Source: Flammulina velutipes (Eukaryota; Basidiomycota; Agaricomycetes; Agaricales; Physalacriaceae). Taken from it: a stretch of DNA of 64,000 nucleotides. The stretch's first letter is position 1. Each line of letters opens with the position of its first letter. Shown here in pieces: positions 58,140-64,000 of this stretch. The translations under genes were made by a program, and so were the position numbers. The DNA is taken from NCBI GenBank assembly GCA_011800155.1, contig CM022373.1, positions 744,001 through 808,000 of the forward strand. The letters run 5' to 3'. Below the pieces are notes generated by a model. That model worked only from the letters and a program-made list of their open reading frames with translations. It ran no database searches and had not been told where the DNA came from.

Positions 58140-58259
58140 TGCGAAGCCATCCCCATGTTGAACCGGCTTGAACTTGGAGTGCCTCATTTCTACGACGATA
58201 AAGAGTCACTCGTATCAGAGGGGGAAGGCGTCCGTGAAATTCGTTGGACTGCACGCTAG
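58140..58259 (+). pseudogene. 3' fragment of F-box gene B
   Basis: The plus strand encodes HFYDDKESLVSEGEG ... VREIRWTAR then TAG. This matches the C-terminus of the F-box protein at 16814-18349 (FYDDDESLVPEKEDV ... SEIRWRDTRI), with a short deletion. The DNA similarity (GAGTCACTCGTA, GAAATTCG) is direct. The stop codon lies inside an inserted dispersed repeat. Everything upstream of the last 40 codons is missing. Confidence 0.8.
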
Positions 58260-58372
58260 GTGAACAGACGGGTATTGAGCGAAATGACTTGCTGATGGTA
58301 CGAGCACTACTAATCTTATCTAATGTGGCGTAATTGTCGTGTGCATGTAAGCAACTTGGCCGTACGTACAAC
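58254..58372 (-). repeat. Dispersed repeat, copy 2
   Basis: This is the reverse complement of copy 1 at 29414-29569, with a central deletion of about 36 bp. It is inserted between the 3' ends of the duplicated convergent F-box pair. At the original locus those ends are only 25 bp apart. Confidence 0.7.
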
Positions 58373-58412
58373 ACAAAACTCTTCAGACCGGAGCATGCAT
58401 TCATTATTAGGA

Positions 58413-60269
58413 TTAGTAGTAAATATTACTGATCAAATCTTCGAATAAATCAGAATCATAATCCTGACCATATTCCATTTCGCCCTCGTAGTATCCTTCC
58501 TCATCGTATCCTTCCTCGTCATAATCTTCTTCGTCAGGATCATTTTCGACCCCGTCCCATTTCACCTGTCCAACATGTTTTCTGAGTCTGGCAACATCAT
58601 CTGCAAACATGCGCGAACACTCCTCCAACTCCAGCGTCATAACCCGCGCCTTGTTCCGCTCTCGAAATGCAAGCATGTTTCGAAGGTTCCCGGCACCATC
58701 CTCTTCAAAATTTCCACCACATATAGACAACATTTGCAGATGCGGGAAAACCAGGTGCGCCTTTGGTTTCTTTCCCTTCCTCTTTGTTCTGTTCGCTGGG
58801 TTCAGATCGACACCGAGCGCAGAGATAAACGATGTTTCCGATCCCCGAAGCTCAAGCGTGGCAAGTTGTGTACACCTCTCGAACACGCCCAAGGTCCGGG
58901 ATATCATCCCCTCCCCGCTCAAATGCAGCTCGCGAATCTCACTCATGGGCAGCGCATCTGCTACGTTTTGCAGCATGACCTGCAAGTCATCGGCTCGCTG
59001 CGAGACGGCGTATCCTGGACTTAACGCACGATGTGAATATGGGCGCCTGAGTGTTACTTCCACGGCCGGGGGTAGACCCGACAGGGTTCTCCGTCCACGA
59101 AAGACCAGCCCACCGGGAATAAAATTGCTAGAGAACTCCCATGCTTCCATGGGCTGGTGGAGGAACATTGTCGGGGAGTCCGCACAACTGTTCAAAGCGG
59201 TGATGAAGGGGGCAAAGTCAAAGAGGTCCGGTTCTGAGGGCCCAAACACCGCGATCTGCACGTTGACTAGTAGCGGGATGGTAATGGAAAACAAAAGATA
59301 GGTGAGCGCAGGAGCATCAGAGAAGAGGTCGAGCTTGGAAAGATTCGGGAGGCGTATTGGGTGGGATTTCCGTGTGGCTGTTCGGTATGACGAGACATCT
59401 ACATTGGCCAAAGCATGGTGCAATACTAATGTTTCCAATTGGGGTGTCTTCTCTAGTATAGACACGATCTGGGAAGGAGTGGCGGTAATGGAAGGAGAAG
59501 GATCCTTGACGGAAAGAGATGTAAGGTTCGCAAAGATTGGCGCGTCCCATTGTATTGCACACCGTGCGAGGTCAATGGTCCTCAAGCGCGGAGCATCAGC
59601 GCCTAAGAAGTCGGTCGGAAAGATGGCCGGTGGTTTGTTATGGTGGTGTTGGCTAATGCGGAGGGAGCGAAGGAAGGGAGCCGGCTGTGTTAGATATTTG
59701 TTGGCTTCACTCAACTCCGAGTACTCGCTGGTCCCAGAAAGATCAAGCTCTGCGAGGCGGGAAGTCTTTGACAGCACTTCAAACATAACCTCTCGCATAG
59801 CTTGTGGCTTGTATGTGAAATTTGCCGTGATATAAAGGGGCGCGTCTTTGGATCGTTTGAGCATTTCGCGCGTCCATCCGGAAGCGGTATCGAAATCGAG
59901 CTCGGCCCAGAGAGAAGGACATGACAGGGCGACAGATCTGAGGTATTGGCACGTCTGGGGCAGGGGGAACCAGGTGCTTCTCCGACGGGGAATGCGGGTG
60001 TTTTCTGCATTTCGAGATATTATGAATATCTCGCAAAGTAACTCGATAGGAAGACGACAAATGAGAGTTGCGGCGTTTCTTTGCGTTCGGAGTGCGCGTA
60101 TGGCGTGTTCGTGCCGGGAGATTTCTGCGTCAATTTGTTCCATCTCCTTCGAAATTGGAGGAGGCTGGATGCTTTCTTCAACTAAGACATAATTCAGTCT
60201 GTACTTATGATAGGTTATACAGCGTGACGTACCACTTTCACTCCAGTTGAAAGGATCAAAGGCTGGCAT
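58413..60269 (-). CDS. F-box domain protein, inverted copy of gene A
   Basis: Exon 1 (60233-60269) encodes MPAFDPFNWSES. A short intron follows (GTACGT...CTTAG), then exon 2 at 58413-60181. The total of 1806 nt gives 601 residues. Long stretches are nearly identical to the gene at 14945-16788: PPPISKEMEQIDAEI, RALRTQRNAAT, CRLPIELLCEIFIISRNAE, ANLTSLSVKDPSP, MLHQP-type blocks and the Lys-rich insertion. The acidic tail is longer and Tyr/Glu-rich (EEDYDEEGYDEEGYYEGE). Both copies remain open, so both are probably functional SCF adaptors. Confidence 0.87.
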   Translation of the reverse strand: MPAFDPFNWSESGTSRCITYHKYRLNYVLVEESIQPPPISKEMEQIDAEISRHEHAIRALRTQRNAATLICRLPIELLCEIFIISRNAENTRIPRRRSTWFPLPQTCQYLRSVALSCPSLWAELDFDTASGWTREMLKRSKDAPLYITANFTYKPQAMREVMFEVLSKTSRLAELDLSGTSEYSELSEANKYLTQPAPFLRSLRISQHHHNKPPAIFPTDFLGADAPRLRTIDLARCAIQWDAPIFANLTSLSVKDPSPSITATPSQIVSILEKTPQLETLVLHHALANVDVSSYRTATRKSHPIRLPNLSKLDLFSDAPALTYLLFSITIPLLVNVQIAVFGPSEPDLFDFAPFITALNSCADSPTMFLHQPMEAWEFSSNFIPGGLVFRGRRTLSGLPPAVEVTLRRPYSHRALSPGYAVSQRADDLQVMLQNVADALPMSEIRELHLSGEGMISRTLGVFERCTQLATLELRGSETSFISALGVDLNPANRTKRKGKKPKAHLVFPHLQMLSICGGNFEEDGAGNLRNMLAFRERNKARVMTLELEECSRMFADDVARLRKHVGQVKWDGVENDPDEEDYDEEGYDEEGYYEGEMEYGQDYDSDLFEDLISNIYY

Positions 60270-60612
60270 TGTTGTCAACGAATTTGGATTGACTGGTGGA
60301 GGGGTGGAAGCAGGAAGACAAGCTTGAATTTGAGTGGTTCCGTTGACCGATGATTATTCCCACGGTAGGCCGGCCCAAATCATCGGCCATATTTCAATTG
60401 GTGAATTACATCGTTGGAGACGAAGACCTAATGACTGAAATCTGTTCCCATCCTCGCTATATATCATGTCACAACACTGTGATAAATGTATCCCCACGGT
60501 AGACAAATCCAGAGGACAACATCAGTAGTAAGTACTGTCCACTGATATCTCACCCGGTCAGTCGCACTTTCTCTTGTACAGCGAAAACATAGTAAAAGTG
60601 AGGGGCTTAACC
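60270..60612. other. Promoter side of inverted F-box copy
   Basis: The first 100 bp still match the upstream DNA of the other copy (CAAATTCAA-CTTGTCTT; TACCGTGGGAA). No gene is seen in the remainder. Confidence 0.5.
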
Positions 60613-60790
60613 CTATGTGGCACTAAAGGTTGACTGCTCATGCAACAGCTGCGCAGCCTTTGCGCGAAGTGGAGAATACTTAAAACGATGATTGACCATG
60701 TCCTTGATCAACTTGGCATCTTGGAAGCGCTCGAGGAGTTGCATGACGGATGGTCGCGCCTTTGATTCCCACTCAAGCATACTGTCATTG
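60613..60790 (-). pseudogene. Kinase C-lobe-like fragment
   Basis: The minus-strand frame reads LEWESKARPSVMQLLERF then QDAKLIKDMV, resembling the RPSxxxxLxxF helix at the end of mushroom protein kinase domains. An intron-like GTAAGT...CTCAG lies directly upstream. It has no complete domain. Confidence 0.35.
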
Positions 60791-60849
60791 AGAGAGATTC
60801 TGAGTAATGTCAATATCGAAATGACCAAGCAGCTAGCACTTACCAAGGT

Positions 60850-61205
60850 GAACGATCTCAGCAGCACAGTACCCATGACAAGAATATCTCTTAGAAATGG
60901 TACCCTCCCAATGAAAAAGACCGCATCGACGTCTCTATCAAGTATCTCTTCATCGACTTTGGCGAGAGTGTGTTGTTCACCAAATTAAATTTGAGGAGCG
61001 GCGCATTTCTCGTTCAGCGCGCAGCCGTCACCTATAACCGGAGTTGTTCGACGAGAAGAACCGTGGTCAGAGGCTCTTGCGGACGCCGATATCTGTGCGG
61101 CGTTTCATTGGCCAATCGATTCATCCACGACGACGGAAACATCGTAGACAAATCCATACAGACGTTGTTCGCTCGTATATCGCTAATGACTCCAAATGAT
61201 TGATG
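60850..61205 (+). pseudogene. Degenerate protein-kinase catalytic region
   Basis: In one plus-strand frame the sequence reads HSTHDKNIS, a stop, KWYPPNEKDRIDVSIKYLF, then IDFGES. This follows the order catalytic loop (HRDxxxxN), YPxxFHP-like spacer and DFG of Agaricomycete kinases. In other frames further along occur PELFDEKN, EALADADIC and GNIVDKSIQTLFARI then SLMTPND, resembling the C-lobe. Frames change and stops intervene, so it is a decayed copy. It is oriented opposite to the fragment at 60613-60790. Confidence 0.4.
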
Positions 61206-61437
61206 GCTTCATTGTGGCGTTCGTGCTAGTCCGATAGAACGATTGATCTCGTTAAGTTTGAAAATGATATACTGAAGGTCCGAAGTAAAACTAGAAAAGA
61301 GAAGTTCTGAGCTCTGTTACGGATAGTTTCTTTTCGGGGACAAACGCCTTATAATATCTCCATCCACCCACCGTATACTGGGAACTGCCCACTGACTTGG
61401 TGGTATGCGACCTAACATAAATTCTGAGTTCTCTAAG
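61206..61437. other. Intergenic stretch
   Basis: Nothing was recognised between the kinase debris and the next open frame. Confidence 0.3.
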
Positions 61438-61902
61438 CTAAATAACCATCGGCGATGCATTCCAGCGAAGGAATTCAGCGAGAAGGTTCAGCCTTCCTGC
61501 CACCATGTTGTGGATCGCAGCTGGCTGCAAAAGCTGTAGGTTCATATGATGAAGGTGTGTTTCGTACACATTTAGACAGTCATCCAGGGAGTGAAGCCGG
61601 GCCGCAATATCATGGATTTTCGAAGGTAGACTTTCAAACATGAGCGTCCGCTCCGAAGGCGTTCCCAGCCATGGGACGAAGCGCGGGATCATTGAGTGCG
61701 ACTCGTATTCGCTCCGCAGCGATTCGATGAGCGAAGCTTCGCTCGAAAGAATTTGGTCCTCACTGGCCTTGATAGCGACATGGGCTGTGCGGAGACAAGC
61801 TCCTATGACGCGGATCTCGTCGCGGACTTGCTGGTGGAGCGGCTCTCCAGAACGGATGAGGATGGCATATCTGTCCATGAGCTGCAGACTTGTATTGCGC
61901 AT
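61438..61902 (-). CDS. Hypothetical helical protein, possibly partial
   Basis: An ATG at 61902 opens 154 codons (MRNTSLQLMDRYAIL) ending WNASPMVI. The composition is protein-like and helical, with repeated Leu/Ile spacing and a PRFVPWLGTPSERT segment. No family is known. Open sequence continues upstream, with possible exons at 61980-62165, but no spliced chain is convincing. It may be a real small gene, a 3' exon or a remnant. Confidence 0.35.
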   Translation of the reverse strand: MRNTSLQLMDRYAILIRSGEPLHQQVRDEIRVIGACLRTAHVAIKASEDQILSSEASLIESLRSEYESHSMIPRFVPWLGTPSERTLMFESLPSKIHDIAARLHSLDDCLNVYETHLHHMNLQLLQPAAIHNMVAGRLNLLAEFLRWNASPMVI

Positions 61903-62828
61903 CAAATAAGCTCAACGCGAGGCTGTATGTGGCGTCATGATATGGGAAGAGGATCGGTGAACGCCGTGAATTGAGGTTGTAGACACAGAATATGAGGTTA
62001 GAAGCGACATAGATGATTTCTTGCACCACGTTAGAGAGCTCAAGGCAAACTGAAAGAGGAACGAGCCAGTCGGTCTTTGAGTTACTGATCAGGAAGGATT
62101 GAAAAGGTATCAACGAAACAACTGACGTCTGCATAGGACAATAGACCAGGGAGCCTACGTTCACCTATCTCCACCCCAGCCTGCAGCTTATCTGAATGTA
62201 GAGCCTAACACTAAGTCAGAGCGTCCAATTCAGAAGACAAACAACACGCACCAAGTCGTCGACCATATGACGAGCGTAGCCTATAGTTTGGGTGGTGGCA
62301 TGTAGTCAAACAACGTAACGGGCCACGATTACCTAATATATTACGGTTCTCACCAACCTTCGAGTTTCTCAACGATTGCGTTTCTTATCGCTCAGGCGTC
62401 TTGTCGACGACTCTAGCTCTCTACCTTCTTACTGCAGCGCTCGCGCTATTCCAGTCTAGGCTTTCATGGCAGTGACAGATTTGCTTTCTACAGCCTGGCA
62501 CCGGAAGTTCTCGAACTTCAGATGATACCTGCTTCAAGACTCAAAGATGCTCTGAGCGACGCGTTCGATCTTCTACATGGCGTTGTACTGTTTCTCTGTC
62601 GAGCGAAAATTGACTACTTGAGTAAGCATCATCCATGAATTAGAAATAACCGAGGTACCACTGGTGGCGTCTAGTAAGCAGTATCGGCGTCCCACCTCCA
62701 CCGGCAGCCTTTTGAGATGCGGCTAGTCTCAAATACCCAGAATCATCGTCCGTTATCTCGTATACTTACTTTTCATCTCCGACTCCACGAAATATACAAA
62801 GATCCATTCGTAAACCTACACAGATCCC
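61903..62828. other. Intergenic stretch, no supported gene
   Basis: About 0.9 kb. Fragmentary open frames near 62000-62165 (minus) and a polypyrimidine-rich part near 62340-62480 are seen. No domain, RNA gene or repeat could be recognised. Confidence 0.4.
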
Positions 62829-64000
62829 TCAGAGCGACGGAACTTCCGCAGTAGTCTTCGCAGCAAAGTGCAAAGTCCACGACGATAACAGCCTCTTCGA
62901 ATTAACTTGCTCCCCAGTTAGCCTAGGAAGACCCGACAATCAGTACACATCCACCCTCAATATGTCGAAACACAACTCACCCAGGAGTCCCATACGTCAG
63001 CGGCGCCATATACAAGAACACCGTGAACAACGCGATAGCGAACAGCGCTACAATCACAGGCCCCTTGAGACCAATGTCTGAGTGTACCCTCTTTTTCGGC
63101 CGCGTCACTTTCGGTCCTTGGATAGATATCGGGTACTCCACCGTATCTGACAACATGAAGTTCAGAATGGAACCAGCGATCAGCGCAGACGCCAAATGCG
63201 ACGGGAGGTAGTGGTGAATAAACAGTTGTCTGTTCATCAGGAAGAACGGCGCATAGTGCACAGCCCACACGACGAAGAAGAATCCGGTAGAGTTCCACAG
63301 ACGGTTGCGCTCAGCTGTCACCAGACAAGTTAGTCTCCGCTTTCGCTTTTGTTGACGGATAAAACTTACGATCCGTAATAGGTTTCTCGTCCCGTCTCCG
63401 GGCCAGTAGGTCAGCACCGAGAATGCCAACGTACACTGAGAGTGCAATAACGCACGTCCACCAGCCCAATATGTTGCCAATCAAATAAATCTGCTTCTGA
63501 TCCTCGTTCTGCGTCCAAAAGCTGATGCCGCTAAGCAAGAAAGGCCAATTGATAGGACCACTCGCGTAAGGATGGGAAGCCGTCAGGCCAGCATTGTGCT
63601 GCAGCATCAACAACTGTAGTTCGGCCCACTTCCGGAAGAAGTTCATCTTCTTGGGTTCCTTGACTGGCTGCTGTTCTGTCCGACTCGACCATTCCTCTCC
63701 GCCTGCGCAAAATATATCAGATAAAGCAACAGACCATACAACGAATACACACTTGCGGCCTGGACAATCTCGTCAACGTACCATGTCGCAGTCTTCTCCG
63801 TGGGGTTTTTGTTGCCATTAATCTCTTGCTGCTTGAATGCCCACTCGGGTAGCTGTTTACTATGCGTCCACATGGACACACGCGTAGGGACATGTACAAG
63901 GCGGAAGTATCCAGACTTGGTTTTCCAGGCTGATCCATCATGTCCATCAAGGATGTTCAGACGGAAGAGGGTGTCATTGTAGCGGGTGAGATCGTCTTTG
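62829..64000 (-). CDS. Protein O-mannosyltransferase, 3' part (PMT4-like)
   Basis: The 5' end lies beyond the window. The visible part starts in the MIR domain (WKTKSGYFRLVHVPTRVSMW, LPEWAFKQQEINGNKN, TATWYVDEI). After an intron comes the C-terminal membrane region: KKMNFFRKWAELQLLMLQHN, TASHPYASGPINWPFLLSG, ISFWTQNEDQKQIYLIGN. Several transmembrane helices follow (WWTCVIALSVYVGILGADLL; GFFFVVWAVHYAPFFLMN). A last exon adds LTGEQVNSKRLLSSWTLHF and stops at 62829-62831. PMTs transfer mannose from dolichol-P-mannose to Ser/Thr of proteins entering the ER. The SHPYASxPxxWPF and SGISFWT blocks fit the PMT4 branch best; that assignment is tentative. Confidence 0.9.

Noticed and set aside
1..64000. 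CRISPR arrays, bacterial operons, rRNA genes, autonomous transposons
   Set aside because: None seen; intron structure and gene content are eukaryotic, and no transposase or reverse transcriptase motif was found.

Overview
The window reads as nuclear DNA of a filamentous basidiomycete, most likely an Agaricomycete. Genes sit on both strands at close spacing and are cut by many introns of about 45-65 bp with GTRNGT donors. The families also fit: multi-copy F-box proteins with degenerate C-terminal repeats, DUF6535, DUF6699, a fungal HNH-nuclease protein, GH16 and GH18 wall hydrolases, a psi-factor-type linoleate dioxygenase, a Ste20 kinase and Tel1/ATM. The exon models were built by hand from splice sites and reading frames; several were checked by confirming that the summed exon lengths are divisible by three. 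No database search was possible.

Left part (1-14.1 kb): the 5' end of a secreted protein, an initiator tRNA-Met, an intact secreted GH16 glucanase, COQ3 (ubiquinone O-methyltransferase), an HSL-type alpha/beta hydrolase, an F-box protein, a coiled-coil protein with a C-terminal membrane anchor, and a tandem pair of GH18 chitinases, the first of which carries a one-base frameshift.

Middle (14.5-46.2 kb): a serine-protease remnant; two F-box genes tail to tail; VPS5 (retromer sorting nexin); a Ppo-type fatty-acid dioxygenase; a foldback repeat; a PAK/Ste20 kinase; a DUF6535 membrane protein with an internal tandem repeat; DUF6699 and HNH-domain genes; a DUF4140/DUF4139 protein; a DOPA-dioxygenase-like gene; a RING-PH-vWA scaffold resembling Ste5/Far1; and a membrane-anchored FAD monooxygenase. 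Ste20 and the Far1-like scaffold would act in the same pheromone/MAP-kinase response.

Right part (46.5-64 kb): the very large TEL1 gene (DNA-damage and telomere checkpoint kinase), a proline-rich coiled-coil gene, an unrecognised gene with a 9-nt first coding exon, a second inverted and partly destroyed copy of the F-box pair, kinase-like debris, one doubtful helical ORF, and the 3' part of a protein O-mannosyltransferase that runs off the right edge.

No wholly new system stands out. The most informative structures are genomic: an inverted segmental duplication of a tail-to-tail F-box pair with a small dispersed repeat inserted in one copy, a 46-bp perfect inverted repeat upstream of the Ste20 gene, two GC-AG introns, a frameshifted chitinase, and a DUF6535 protein carrying a recent 92-residue tandem duplication.
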